A stretch of 64,000 bases of DNA from Hsuehochloa calcarea (GCA_036346395.1 CM070611.1:20718473-20782472); one strand, 5' to 3'. Shown: positions 11,342 to 23,639, numbered from the stretch's first letter. The notes: generated by a model not told the origin, from the sequence alone. Numbers and translations are program-made.

Positions 11342-13264
11342 TATTGGACCGAAACAGCGACTAGAGGTGGGGTGAATAGGAGCATGATATCTTTTTCGCA
11401 AAGATCGGATTCAACATGATTTTCTCTCCAATAGCTATGAGAGCTATGAGGATCAATATCTAAGCACAACATAAGTCTTGTATTGAATCCAATCCAAACC
11501 CCGGAGCAAAACAACCAAAATCAATAATGGCTAAAATCCTAAGTGTTGGGCGGTCTGACCTCTATGTCAATGGCGGTCGGACCGGTCACCTTGGCCGGTC
11601 TGACCTCCAGCCTAATGAACAGTGAAATCAGCCGAAAAAATGAAGTTGCAAATAGATGTAACTTTTGAGCTACAACTCCATACTCGATGAAACTTGGAAC
11701 ACACCTTCTATGGGATATCAGAAACCTATTTCAATCAAGGATCGTGAAGATCCTTGGCAAAGTTCTGAACTTTTCCCGTTTGAGTGAAGGATGGTTCACA
11801 ACCGAGTGAAGACGAAAACTAGATCAAAAACCTTGCTCGTGGGTTAGAGATAATCAAGATGATATCCCACATGTCACAGCAAGCAAGATTAGGGGTAGAA
11901 ACCGAAGGAAAACTTAAGAATCAAAGACGGCCCTAAAATGACAAAATAGAGAGCAAGAACGAAAATTGACTCATCTCAGGAAAACTTGCATAGATTGATT
12001 TGTGATTGTTGCTGGTTTATAGCCACTCCAACATGGAGGACAAAACTCAATACATGAGCACACAATCAATCTCCTCTTCAAGAATCCTAACCTCTCCACT
12101 CCCTAATCTCAAAAACAAAACTAGGGTTTCCAAATAAGCAAAAGGATTAGGGAGGTGCACAGCACCCTCCCATATTTATAGTGAAGGCTAACCTTCTCGA
12201 AGAGTTCCTATTGGGCACCCGTTAAGCCCACACACAAACGGGTCTAACTCACGCACGCATTTTAAAGTGCCGCCTTCATCTTCTATTGACCTAAACCGCT
12301 TCTCCTTGCGTCGTCTTGCGCTGCTGTTTAGCCAAAAGCAAGCTAGGTGGTATTTTAGTAATATTACCAAAATACCCCTTCTCGATCCTTCTCCGAAGAC
12401 CGAGTCCAATCTCCATGAAGCACTTCCATGCTTCGCCACATGTAGGTTGATAAGCGGCTCTCATCATGTCGGCAAGTCTTACCGATCTGGCTCCCACCGA
12501 AACCACCATGGCACTTGCACCGACCCCAGCGCCGCATGATGCAACCCGTCGCACCGAACTTCCCGTTCGGTCATCTTTGTCCATTTTGCGCCACGCTCGA
12601 AACCAATGACTTCATCCGGCACCATTGATTATTCTGAACCTCAGCTCTCAAGCCTAGTCCTGATCATCCTCACCGTTGACCGTCGTTGACCTCCAAGCAT
12701 TCTGCACAACAATAGACCATGAAATCAATTCCGAGAATAAGTTCTTCGCAACTTGATCCACGTTAGTCAAAACATGCATCATGCAACATATATGCACTGA
12801 AACTCATGAACTTGACTCAACAAACAAACATCGCCACTACAAGGGCCGATGAAACAAGTGAAAACTAATCACACCCTTTGGCCGGTCTGACCGCCGCCCT
12901 GGCCAGTCAGACCGCCCAGTAGGGACTTAGCCAAATTTCAAGCCCTGAAAACCGAAAGCTCTATGGAAATTTTAATGAATAGAACTTTTGACTCAAGACT
13001 CCAAAAATTATGAGACCAAGTGCATTAGAATCCCCCTTCTTGCCTACACCCTTTATTTTTGTCCCAGCTCAAAAATCCACTTTTTGAATTGGCCGTCAGA
13101 CCGCCGCATTGACCTGTCTGACCGCCGCCCTGGTCGGTCAGACCGATTAAGGCCTGACAGAACTGTAATGTTGCTGAAAACTCGTGAATCGACAAGCCTT
13201 TAACGTCATTGCCAATTGTAACATCATCCTAAGAACATAAGCATATCCCCATGATATCCAGACA
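11342..13264 (-). repeat. 5' LTR of copia copy 2
   Basis: It aligns end to end with 4840-6637. The minus-strand 3' end has TA in place of CA (plus strand TTATTGG at 11342). The other end reads GATATCCAGACA instead of GATATCCACA, so the outer boundary is uncertain by about 3 bp. It is 1.92 kb long. A TATA box (minus) lies at 12173-12180. CGGTCTGACCG-like words recur near both ends. Confidence 0.88.
12173..12180 (-). promoter_or_regulatory. TATA box in LTR of copia copy 2
   Basis: TATAAATA on the minus strand, followed by a GGGAGGGTGC-type leader, at the same relative place as in the other two LTRs of this family. Confidence 0.65.
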
Positions 13265-15131
13265 GCTACTTTGCTGCGCCAACCACGTCATGACGTATTC
13301 CTCAGTCTCCTCCTCCACCTCCATGAGTTCACCCCTCTCTCTCGCATTCTTTTCTCCACAATCGAGGTTTTCCTGTCGCTGGCCGAACCACCTTCCTCCT
13401 TGTGTTCCGCCGTCGTCGTTGATCCCCCAACGACATCATCCACTTTGTTGAGTGTGCCTCACGATGTTCTACATCGTGCTTCCTCTATCTCCCTCATTGC
13501 ATCGCTGGTTCACCGGTGCCACCATCTCCCTGCCACCACCCTTGGGTTCGCCACATCTGTGGGGTTCCATTTTGCTGGTCCCTGGCCGTCGCCTCCATTT
13601 CCCTCACCGGCGCTGCAGACGAGCCCGAGCTCCAACTCCTTATGCTTTGTTCTCTATAAAATGCTCTCTGTACAATTCTTCTTTTATTTGCTTGAGTCTC
13701 TTACAAGCTTGGCCCACCTTGTCATATGCCCTTTCCCTTCTTCTCTCACTAGCATGTGGGCCCAGTGTGTCACCCCCCTTCTTTGATTGCTCTTGAAATA
13801 GAAAACAAACAACATGTTCAATTGCATTTTCTCTCTCTACTTAATTTCTATCATTTTATGTGAGCGTAAATTTATGGACATTCGTTCTCCCTCATACGAA
13901 CTCCGATTCCGTCAATTCTCATTTCTAAATTCATCTCCCCTTTATTTTGGTTCTAATTTGGTAATTTGTAGATTTTATTTGGATTTATGGTATTTATTTG
14001 ACTCTTTTCACGCGTGTAGATTCCAGCATTTTTGAAGAATTCCTGGAACCGTCCATCGAAGCATCTCAACCCTTCAATGAAGGCATGTCCTAGACATTTG
14101 ATGATGTCGTACCCATTTTTATAAAATTATATTGTTTTGTATCAGCATGCATTGCTAGTTTTATAATTGCTGCTTGGGGGGGGGTAGTTAAAGTCTGATT
14201 CGACATTATGCATCCTTGAATAATTGAATGACATATACCATTGGACACCATACCAATATGGGTACGTATGATACTTAGCTATGCTTTAGTTATGCGATGG
14301 TCTCTTGATCACATGATTCAATGATGATAAATTTGACTTAAAGAAGTATGGAATTGTTGCGGAGCCACTATTGATAAAATTTATTGTGTCCTGGCAAGGG
14401 TTGTCATTTGGATGAGTTGAACAAAAATGATTTCATACTCAAGTGAATGACCATACGAAAAAAGGGGGTGCGGATAAAGCACGTTGTGGGTTTGTGGTAG
14501 ACTCGCCTGAGTAGCCATTAAGGACTTAACTTTGTGCACCATTGATTTGGGCCTTACCGTGCAACCACAAGTCTATTTCTCGGGTGGACCTGGTTGAGTA
14601 ATTAGCGATATTTTGATTTAGTTTTGTCGTGGTAGTGTGGTTTCCAGGTTTACGGATGGATCCACATGGCGCAAGAGGGGCCGGATCGAGGCAAAACCTT
14701 AGTGGGCAGAACTGGGTTAAGACAATTTTATAAAAGCCTTGTGATAGTCTCTCCTTTATTCACATGTGTAAGGAAACTTGTGTACATGTCAAGACGATTA
14801 TCTCTTGTGGGTCAAGCTGTACAGGCTTTGTAGAGTGTTGAAAACTATTTGAATAGTCGTGCCCCCGGTTGTGGACAATGCCTGGTGATTGCACACGAGG
14901 GGTAGATTTTTGTAAAAAATGTTGGATTGGTGGTTTGGTTGGGAAGTGATCGGGAAGTTGGTTGATGGTTGGGAAGTGAACAGGGTTGTTCACGAGTTGT
15001 TTCAAAGAACTTGTTTACTTATGTATTTAATATTTTAAATTATGCTTTTCAATTCATTTACTGTATTTACTGTCAATACCATTTTCTACAAAATAGCCAT
15101 AAAGCTATCCTTATCAAGCCATGCATGAATA
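13265..15131 (+). repeat. Ty3/gypsy LTR fragment A (5' part missing)
   Basis: It matches fragment B (18255-20958) and the bounded LTR at 54703-57717 in layout: GC-rich leader, TATA box (TATAAAAT at 13655-13662), an AT-rich block ending in a CATACGAACTCCGATTC-type word, then a tract with CTTAACTTTGTGCACCATTG (about 14528) and ACACGAGGGGTAGATTTTTG (about 14894). The left edge at 13265 coincides with the copia 2 boundary, so the missing left half probably lies off-window. Similarity to fragment B stops at CATGAATACT (15131). The short open frames inside are not credible genes. Confidence 0.82.
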
Positions 15132-15877
15132 CTGACAAGGATTAAAATCTCTATGTATTACTTTAAATACATATATAAAAGACCATATGCCTTCGTGGTC
15201 GTAAGCCTTAAGACTAACGACCACCGTGGTCGTAAGAGTCATAATCTTTGAAGCTAATGACCTCTGTGGTCGTTAGGGTTCCAGAGGTTACTTATAGGTA
15301 CAATGGTCTGATGAGGTCCTATACCGAGTCCCCGATCAGATGATAGCTCGTAAAAGCAATGAACTATCATTTGATTTGGCTCTAAGCATATCCTTTACCG
15401 TGTGATGAATAGAGTGAGCACATGTCATGTTGGCTCCATGCGACTCGATGTTTCATGATCCTAAGACACTAGCAATAAACTACCATGAGGTTTAGTGTCT
15501 TACAAACATTAAACCGCCAAAAGGTTGATACTTCATCAACCGTTGCCTCGCTCCGACCAGTCGTGACACTCCCAACAGGCGCCTATACCAAGAATAATTG
15601 CCGCCACTTCATCAACTATTTAAGGAAGGGCGCAAATGACATAAAGGGGGATCGAAGCCAATTCGGGAAATCAACAGACAATTGGATTTCATCTGAAGCA
15701 TTAGCATAGCAAGTACTACGCTAAGTGTAGTTAGGATTAGTCCACTGCCTTGTCAAGGACACCCCTTGTAAAAGATCCAGTTCATAGAAATAAAGAGCGG
15801 TCCCATCATCTCCCAAGAACTCATTGCCATTTTCCTATATTTTATTTTGTAATATCAGCGACTCGATCGTCGACAGC

Positions 15878-15895
15878 TGGCACCGACCGTGGGGA
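15878..15895 (+). other. Primer binding site of the Tat-like element
   Basis: TGGCACCGACCGTGGGGA lies two bases after the LTR end CGACA. The TGGCRCCGnCnGTGGGGA pattern is characteristic of Tat/Athila elements and differs from the iMet site of the other elements here. Confidence 0.75.
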
Positions 15896-16029
15896 CAAAG
15901 GCGTTGAGTTCTTGAAGTTTACTTCACTCAAGCATTCTTCATCCACTTTCTTTGCCTCATCATCGTTCATGTGAACATGACATGGACTTGGGATGAGGAA
16001 AACCGGTTCAACTTGGCGGACTACTCCAA

Positions 16030-17633
16030 CCTCGACATAGACGCATGAATCCACACCATGGAAGACAATGGGATGTCATCATCCTCCTCCTCCACCAGCT
16101 CTCCAGTCGTAGAGATTAGAAAAATCGACCGGATGGATGAAGATACACTGTTGCCATCAATGGCGCCCTTAGAGGAACCGCTCGTTCCGAACCAGTTCGG
16201 AACGTCCGAGCACCTCTACAAACCTAGTTGACCCGTCGGCAAAAATGGCAATAGAAGCCCAGCGCCACAATCAGAGAGTCCATGTACTCTTGATATTGTC
16301 ATGAGCGACCAGTATTCGCCAACGGCTCCTACCTATTCCGGGGCCAACCAACATCTCGTAAAGGTGTCGATGAAGTTTTCACCGATCGTAGGCCAAGTGG
16401 GAATGGTCAAACTCAGCATACGATTGGAAATCCACTGGATCAGGCTAAATCTACCATAGAGCCCACCAGAGGCGGTAATCTCTGACCGCTATCCATCATG
16501 GAGGCTCCTTGTAGAAGCACTTGAAGGCTCTCCCTTAGTTACGATGGGAGTTCACCGGAAGATCACTGCTGGCGCCACGAAGTTAACACAATTGGAGATA
16601 CCAATACGGATGTCATGCCCGATCCTCCACGGGTTAACTCGTCACCCCTTACTGGTGGAAATGGTAAGGGCGCTCAACCACCAACTACCGGAGGTAGCCG
16701 AGCTGATGGACGTGCATTAGTTAATTCACCTGTTCCTACCCCACCACGAGTAAGGGGTTAGACAGGGCCCATCGAAATGTTGAGGGAAAATTCACCTCAT
16801 AAAACGCCTAGTGCAAGTGGGAATCCTCCACCATCTTCGGTAATAATGCAAAACCTGCAATGAGTCCAGGATATTCTGAATAATCTAGATCCTACTTTAG
16901 CAGGAACTCCAGGTTATACTCAGCTTGCAGGTCAGGTGTCGGAGATCCTCCAACAAACTATGCGACGTACGGAAATATACCAGGAGCAAAGGAATTCACA
17001 AAGTCACACGATGATTTCATCCCAGTGCTCCTCTCTCAGTAGGGGACAACATGGTCAAGCGGAGGACCAATCAACAGCAAGACCCCCTCGTAGGTTCCGA
17101 CTAGGAAATCACGAGGGAAGACGACTCTTCACGCCAGCCACTCCTCCTCATCAAGAGGAACTACCGCTTAATTCAGGTGATCTCAGGCATCATCTGAACC
17201 AAGAAGGTGGTCAAAGACGTTATTATAACGTCCATGACCGAATTGAGACACCAGATCCTAGGTAAGCAAATATGAGGAACCGATCCCAAACTGATTACAA
17301 TCTGGCTCCTTTTCAGAGAAGGTGTCACGATTCCATTACGAGCTGCCGAGCATTTTCAACAGACTCCAAGCTGTTCGTTGGTCGGACAGGTTCGGACCAG
17401 CCAACATAGAAAAGTTCAATGGGACTCAGAACCTATTAGAATTTCTTTAAATTTATACTACCACCATCAGAGCTGCGGGTGGTAACGACAATGTGATGGC
17501 AAATTATTTGCCCACGGTCCTTGAAGGGTTTGCCCGCTCGTGGTTTCTCAACCTACTGGCCGGATCTACTTATACTTGGGAGCAACTCTACGATATTCTG
17601 ATCGCCAACTTTCAAGGGACATATTATCGTGGG
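16030..17633 (+). pseudogene. gag: Tat-like gag remnant
   Basis: The clear part is 17410-17633: KFNG, an internal stop, then MANYLPTVLEGFARSWFLNL and a WEQLYDILIANFQGTY end, the conserved Retrotrans_gag core of Tat elements. Upstream, a 109-aa open stretch (16936-17265) is Gln/Arg-rich and fits the low-complexity Gag N-terminus. The stretch 16030-16930 is degenerate, with stops in every frame. The start is uncertain; an ATG near 16060 is possible. Gag would form the particle; this copy is dead. Confidence 0.72.
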
Positions 17634-17635
17634 TG

Positions 17636-18254
17636 TTGTTATTATTTGTTCAGTTACTTTACTTACTGTCCTGTACTTACTTTTTCGTAAACTACTCTTT
17701 CAAATTTCAGTTGCAAATTACTACTTATGATTATTGCAAATGAACCTGGCTTTGAGCAAAATAACTTGTAGAGTAAAGCCATTCATTTGACAGACTAGCA
17801 TCTAATATGATTTTTGTGATACACTACAAGTCATGCTGAGTACACAAGTACTCAATCTTGCTATTGTTGTTGGTTTAGAATTTGCAGATGAGCCGACACC
17901 AGACAATGAGTTCCTTGCACATGGCACCGAGGGATTCGGTGATGGGCCTACATAGGCCTTGTTCCTTGTCGGTTGCCTGCGGGATCGGATGGGCATGCCA
18001 CTAGACTTTTGCTACTATTACTATGACTTTCACTGCTATTTACTTTCTTTGATGACTGTTTTTATTTCGCGATCGGCCGTTGTTGTAATAACTATTGTAA
18101 TAGCTTAAGTAGAATACCCCTTTTGCTTTACTTTAGTATGTGATTGTGTGGGTATGATGCCAAACGATGTGAATGTGTGTGCTAGCCTTTAATCCTGGGA
18201 CTAGCACGGTATACACATAAGATCTTCGGGTATTGCACGCCCGGGGGTCTGACA
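17636..18254 (+). repeat. LTR 3'-end fragment D (gypsy type)
   Basis: It ends ...CACGCCCGGGGGTCTGACA at 18254, like the ends at 20958 and 57717 (...GGGTCTCGACA, ...GGGTCCCGACA). It contains a GTACTCAATCTTGCT word seen as GTACTCACTCTTGCT in the bounded LTR near 57355. It does not continue fragment A smoothly, so it may belong to another family. Boundary with the Tat gag is approximate. Confidence 0.6.
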
Positions 18255-19053
18255 TGCTCTCGCCCATGCCGAGCGCGGTGTCAACGCCCGCGTGCGATTC
18301 TCGTCGGCTCCCGTCGCTCCACCCATCCCTTGCTGACCATGCCGCATCATCGTCCTTCACCAACCCCGCCTGTCTGCCACCCTTCCTATGCTCACCTTCT
18401 TCGCGGTGCCCATACCGTACGTGAGTCAACGCAGGGCCCACATCAGAGCCTGCACCTCCCAGTCTTCTCCCTCACCTGCTCCTGTTAACCTCGCCTGCCC
18501 TCTACTCCGCCCCATCTTGTCCCCCAGCTGCTCCCGTCTCATCCCCGTCACGTCGCCTACTCCAAGCCTGTGCCGCAAAGCTTCCCCGCTACTACTCCTT
18601 ACTCTATAAATGGAGCGTCAGGACCCCATTGTCCCCCTCTTGCTTTCCCCTCAACTCTCCCTCCCTCTGTTGCCCTCATTTCACCGTGCTTCGAGTTTTG
18701 CCACCTCCACCGGAGCTCGCGCCTCCACCTCCAGCACCGCCGTTGATGCCCCTCCGCCATCATGGTCACCTTCATTTCCTTCGCAAGGGTGCGTTCGACC
18801 CCGAGCGCACCACCTCGCTTCCGAAGCGTCATTGGAGCTCTAGCACTACCGCAAGCCTGATCTCGCCACCGCTCTTTCTCTCGCCGCAAGTCACTCCATC
18901 GAGCCTCACCGCTAAAACCGTGCACCTTGGGTTTGCGTCGCTCCTCTCTCCCCATTGCTACCCTCACCGCCGCTCGCTATGGCGTGTAGTGCCGGTGAAC
19001 CATCAGGCCGAAGAGCCCTACTGCTAGACTTTGTCGCACTACTGCTTTAGGCT

Positions 19054-19290
19054 GTGGTTGAAACCTCCTTCCGACCAGGTGGTCGAAACATCCTTCCGAC
19101 CGTGTGGTTGAAACCTCCCTCCGACCAGATGGTTGAAACCTCTCTCTCACTGTGTGGTCGAAACCTCCTTGCGACCATGTGGTCGAAGCCTCCGATCGAC
19201 CAGGTGGTCGAAACCTCCTTCCGACCATGTGTAGTCGAATCTCCTTCCAACCAAGTGGTCGAAGCCTCTTTCTGACCAGTTGAAACTCCT
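19054..19290. repeat. 25-bp minisatellite, about 9.5 copies
   Basis: Units such as TCCGACCAGGTGGTCGAAAC plus CTCCT repeat at an exact 25-bp spacing with scattered substitutions. Each unit contains a small palindrome (CGACCAGGTGGTCG). It lies downstream of the LTR TATA box. The repeated peptides it would encode are a by-product, since 25 is not a multiple of 3. Confidence 0.9.
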
Positions 19291-20762
19291 TCTGAGCATG
19301 TGTTTTCAAACTTCCGAGAGCCCGTTCTCCTTCATTCGAGTGATTAAATTTCTAAATTCAGTACCTTTCTTTTGGATCTAGTTTGGTAATTTTTTGGATT
19401 TTATTTGGAATTTTTTTATTTATTTATCTCCTTTCACACATATAGATTATGGTGTTTCCAAAGAGCTCTTGGACCCGACGACCAAACAACTAAAGCCTTA
19501 AACGAAGGCAAGTCGTAGATCTTTGATCATGTCGAACCTATTTTATAAAATTATATTATTTTATATCAACATGCTTACGGAAATAGTTAAATACCTAATT
19601 GTCATTATGCCACCTTGAATAATTGCTATTAACATTCTTCCCTTGAATGATATAAACCCTTAGACACCATAGGTTAGGTTAATTTTAGTTGGATATATTT
19701 ATTTACCAACATGGGTACCATATTATGCTTAGTCGTGATGGGATCCATGATCACATATTCATAAATTATTAATGTTGACTTAACGATATATAGAATTGTG
19801 GTGCGACCACTTTTGTTAAAATTTGTTGTGCCATGGCAAGGGTTATCATTTGGTCGAGTTGAACTGAAAATAATTTCATACTCAGGCAAATGATCGTGCA
19901 GTAAAGGGGGAGAATCTTGGGATGTGGTTGCCTCACCTAAGTAGTCACTAAGGACTTAACTTTGTGCACCATTGATCTAGGCCATACCGTACAACCATAT
20001 GTCTAGAAAGGGGTGGACCTGACCAACTAATTAGCAGTATTTTGGTTTGGTTCTGTTAAGGGTTGATAAGCGGCGGAAGAAGGGGTTGATAAGCCTTAGC
20101 GAAGCGGAAGAAGTTGATTATCTCTTGTGGCACACCTCATAAGTGTGTTAAACGGTTGATTAAAACCTCAGAGAGTGTAAAACTATTCGAATAGCCATGT
20201 CCCCGGTTATGGACAATGCTTGGTGACTTCACATGATGGATCGATTTCCATAAAATGTTGGAATGGTTATGCTTGGTTGGAATGGTTGGAAAGTGAACAG
20301 TGGAGAGGGGGGTGTTCACTAGTTGTTTCAAAGAATTTGTTTACTTGTGTATTAATCTTTTAAATTATATATTTTCAATCTATTTACTATATTTACTATC
20401 AATACCACTTTTTGCAAAATAGCCATAAAGCTATCCTCGTTCAAGCCTTACATGAATACTATTTACATACATTTCGCTACTACTTGCCGAGTACTTTATC
20501 TACTCATGGCTATATGCCATTTGTTGATCAATCAGCAATGAAGAACCAGAGATCACCGAGTTCTACAAGAAAGATTACTTCGAAGACTTTGCGAACTAGG
20601 TCGCGTCCTCACTCGATTACCTGTGGGTATGTTCAATGGCTACCACGAGACATTTTGGTCTTCGCAGCAGGTTTATCTTTTGTTGTTTAGCTTTGCGTGG
20701 TAACTTCTGTAAGACTTGACCATAAGGTCCTTTTGCTACTAAGTAATATTTCTTTGTCTGCT

Positions 20763-20905
20763 TCTTAGCTACCTTGTTGTATGGATATGATTTCATTGAT
20801 GTTGCAAACTTTATGTACTAGCTACTGATCATGTCTTAGCTACCTTGTTGTATGGATATGATTTCATCGATGTTGCAAACTGTATGGACTAGCTACTGAT
20901 CATGG
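20763..20905. repeat. 71-bp direct duplication near the end of LTR B
   Basis: TCTTAGCTACCTTGTTGTAT starts at 20763 and again at 20834. The two copies differ at only a few bases, consistent with a recent local duplication in the LTR end. Confidence 0.9.
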
Positions 20906-20958
20906 GACTAGTTTTGGATGCACAGAGGGCTCGAGTCCAGTGGCCCGGGGTCTCGACA

Positions 20959-21946
20959 ATGGAGCACAAGGTAGAATGTGAAGAGGCTAAGCCGATGGTG
21001 GAGACTATGGTGACAGAGCGTCGTCCACGGTAGCGCAATCGGTGGCGTAAGGCTTGCGGTGGCGGCGAAAATATCCGATTGCGGCGAGGAGAGGAGGGTA
21101 GAGCAGATGAAACTCAGGGATTGGGGTGAGGAGTAGAAGGGGTGCACGGGGCTCCCATTTGTGGGGGCGGATGACGATAAAGGGAGGACATCGGGTGCAT
21201 GAGATTCTCATCAGGCGTTGCAGGTTCTGGCAGAATGGCCGCGAAAAGGAGGGGATATGGCAAAACGGGCTTGGTGGCACAAGGGGAAGAAGATGTGCAC
21301 ATTGGTGCGGAGAAAGGGGGATGAAAAACAGTGGCCAGTGATGAGCTTGGGAGCGGCAATGGCGACCGTGCGGGGAGGAGCAAAGAGAGGAAGGGGAAGG
21401 CCTGACGCGTGGGGCCGCATGGTGAGAGAGAGAGAGAGAGGAAGGAAGGATGTCGGGCGTGGTTGGGCTGGGCCAATGGAAGAAAGTGGGCCAGGCGGGA
21501 AAAGAGGAAAACAGGCTGGAAAAAGGGATTTTGGCCTGAAAAGGAGAAGGAATTTTAAATCGATTTTTGAATTTTAAAAAATACAACAAATCAAATAAGG
21601 TTTTATAAAATAGAAAATAGAGTTCAAAAATTCTAGACAAATTCACAGAAATTCCTTGAATTATTTTAAACTTAATAAAATTATTTACAACTTAATATTT
21701 GCTTTTATTTTTGCCAATAAATTGTTTTAAATTTCTCTAAAATAGGAAAAACCTTTTTAAATTCCAGAAAATTCAAGAAATCAATTAAAATTTTTTTTAA
21801 CTTTAAATCCAAGAAAACCCATAAAACTCACTAAATTCTTTTTTGCCTTTGAAAAAAACTAGGAAAACAAGAAAAACAAGAAAACTATTTTAAAACTCAG
21901 AAAATCCAATAAAATAATAACTCTATTAATTTTATTTTTTGTAACA
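20959..21946 (-). repeat. Ty3/gypsy LTR fragment C (5' half, minus strand)
   Basis: The GC-rich block (20960-21530) and the adjoining AT-rich block (21540-21946) run in the same order as the 5' part of the bounded minus LTR at 38300-39630. A TGTTACAAAA-like start lies at 21946 on the minus strand, an approximate boundary. It begins exactly where LTR B ends, so B probably inserted into C; the rest of C would be left of the window. A 213-aa open frame on the minus strand is compositional, not a gene. Confidence 0.6.
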
Positions 21947-22745
21947 AAACTTTGGGAAGTTGCAGTTTTATTTGGATAGGGTTCGACACTTAAAATGGAT
22001 TCGAATTTGAGTTTCCTTTTATCTATATTACTAGTTTCCTTTTCCATGTAATTATGAGTAGGAATTAGTCAAATGGAAACATCACGTGTGTTAGTAGTAA
22101 CGTTGATATCACGTGTGTCAGTAGTAGACTATTAGCCGTTTTTTTAAAAATTTGTCTAGACAACCAGAATGGCTTTCTTAGAGTTTGTTCGTGTCTGTTT
22201 CCGAGGTGGAGTCAGAGTGGTTCCAGAGAAGGAGCCGTGCATACGTGTGGGGGTATAAAGGTTGGGCCTAGTCCCATGTAACGGTTGACATTTTTTGCTT
22301 GGAGAATAAAACTAGAAAATCGCCATGGTCTTCGGCGGCCAGGTCGTGTACGTGATCTTGTGAGATTTATCTCTGATTGCTGCGTGGATTGTCCTTGTGT
22401 AAAGATCGAGTTCACAGGCTGATTGTTGTTGATCCATCTTCTTAGTTCGTTCATTGACATGCTCGCGGGTGAAGAAGTTTCTAGTGTCTGGCTACAAATT
22501 TGAGTGGCCAGTGCTAACATATATCAAGTCACTCAGAATTTCAACCACCGTTCTGACAAGCTGAAAAATGAAAGAAGCAGCCACGATTTCCATTGCAGAA
22601 AACTAACACATGTTATTTAACAATAAAATATAATTTAAGAACAATGAAAGAGAAAAAAGAAATCAAATAATATCATTGTTTTGAGTTTGTACATGGTTTT
22701 AGTAAAGGTTTTGTAATTAACGGTTGCGTCTTGCACCTAGGTTTT
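21947..22745. other. No gene seen; possible degenerate copia LTR
   Basis: It holds a TATA-like GGTATAAAGG (22253-22262), an AATAAAAC word (about 22305) and, just beyond, a GACTAATTCACCCCTCT stretch (22804-22820) that resembles the CA-side end of copia LTRs elsewhere in this window. No convincing TG start or primer site was found, so the LTR reading is weak. Confidence 0.35.
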
Positions 22746-23252
22746 CCATATATCGTGGTTGTAGGATTGCGATAATGCCTTTGGGGGATTAGTTTGAACT
22801 GTCGACTAATTCACCCCTCTCATGGTCGCCGGCTCAGTCCTACAATCTTCTCCTTCCTGTGATGTTTCTTCCACGCCGTTGCCTGCAATAGGACCACTAT
22901 CTTCTGTCGAGGCTTCTCCTGCACCACGGGCAGCAAGTTCAGGACCAATCTCTTTGGCCGAAATATCTCTTTCTGCCAATGGCGCAATAGAAGCATCGGC
23001 AGATCTGAATGATCCTGTTTTGCTGCAATGATCCTTGCTGCCAATGGCGGAGGAGAAGCATCGGCAAAAGAGATTGTTCCTAATCTTCCTGCCAATGATC
23101 AACGAGAAGCATTGTTCCTATTGCAGGCAACGGCAGCGAAGAAACAGTAGTTCAAGGATGAGATTGTAGGACAGATGCGGTGGCTAGCGGAGAGGTGAAA
23201 TGCTAATCCCCCAAAGGCACTTATTGCATTTGACAACCTCGATATGGAGCAC
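22746..23252. repeat. Foldback (inverted) repeat, arms about 140-150 bp
   Basis: The arm 22746-22895 is matched by the reverse complement of 23114-23252. Best blocks: 22767-22792 with 23203-23229 (TGCCTTTGGGGGATTAG core) and 22837-22895 with 23114-23172 (GTCCTACAATC and GCCGTTGCCTGCAATAGGA cores). The spacer is about 218 bp and contains two direct copies of a TGCCAATGGCG...GAAGCATCGGCA word. A transcript could form a long imperfect hairpin. The short open frames on both strands mirror each other and are not proposed as genes. Confidence 0.8.
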
Positions 23253-23598
23253 GCTAACTGTGTTCTGTTAGAAGAAATCAAGAAAGTAGCGTTCACTTTC
23301 ATGTGTTACAAGCCCACTCAGTAGTCAGGACACCTAAAAAGCTAATCCACAAGAATCCAGTAGCTCTTGTTCCCGAAAAAAAACATTGTTGCTTACAGTG
23401 ACATAAAACAATTATTTTTGGAAGCAACAAAAGGCCCCATTCGAATGCGGTAATTTTGTAGGTTATGAGACATCCACGCCGGATGTGAGGTTTGCAACGA
23501 AATTCTTATTGGAATCTTGCCTTCCAAACAAGGCCTCAGTTTGTTTACAAGAGTTGATCGGTAAAATCAGGCATTGCAACAAGTAATGAACTGTGGCC

Positions 23599-23639
<41 letters not shown>

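Larger units (their letters stand above)
6638..13264 (-). mobile_element. Ty1/copia retrotransposon, copy 2 (5' LTR plus internal region up to mid-RT)
   Basis: Minus-strand order: LTR (13264-11342), primer site, gag, spacer, second knuckle, protease, integrase, RT. It is collinear with copy 1 and clearly of the same family. Its RT stops at codons YFLGL (6638), where the LTR of copy 1 begins exactly at its TG, so copy 1 inserted here in the same orientation. The remaining RT, RNase H and 3' LTR should lie left of position 1. Copy 2 itself sits inside a plus-strand gypsy LTR whose right part starts at 13265. Confidence 0.92.
15132..17635 (+). mobile_element. Tat-like Ty3/gypsy fragment (LTR, primer site, partial gag)
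   Basis: An LTR-like end (…GTCGACA at 15875) is followed two bases later by TGGCACCGACCGTGGGGA, the non-Met primer-site type of plant Tat/Athila gypsy elements. Downstream is a degenerate Gag. The LTR start was not located: 15132-15495 holds repeated CGTGGTCGTAAG/CGACCACGG words and no clear TG end. No protease or RT follows; the fragment breaks at about 17635 into another LTR. The Tat lineage is inferred from primer-site type and Gag motif. Confidence 0.75.
18255..20958 (+). repeat. Ty3/gypsy LTR fragment B (5' part missing)
   Basis: A TATA box (TATAAAT, 18605-18611) sits before a C-rich leader. Then come a 25-bp minisatellite (19054-19290), AT-rich sequence, and the conserved tract CTTAACTTTGTGCACCATTG (about 19956) shared with fragment A and the LTR at 54703. 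It ends TCTCGACA at 20958. It starts immediately after fragment D, so D (or the element it ended) probably inserted into B. Open frames on either strand in the C-rich part are compositional. Confidence 0.8.

Noticed and set aside
20960..21650. 213-aa and overlapping open frames
   Set aside because: GC-rich block of a minus-strand gypsy LTR fragment; Ser/Pro-rich frames on both strands without domain signatures.
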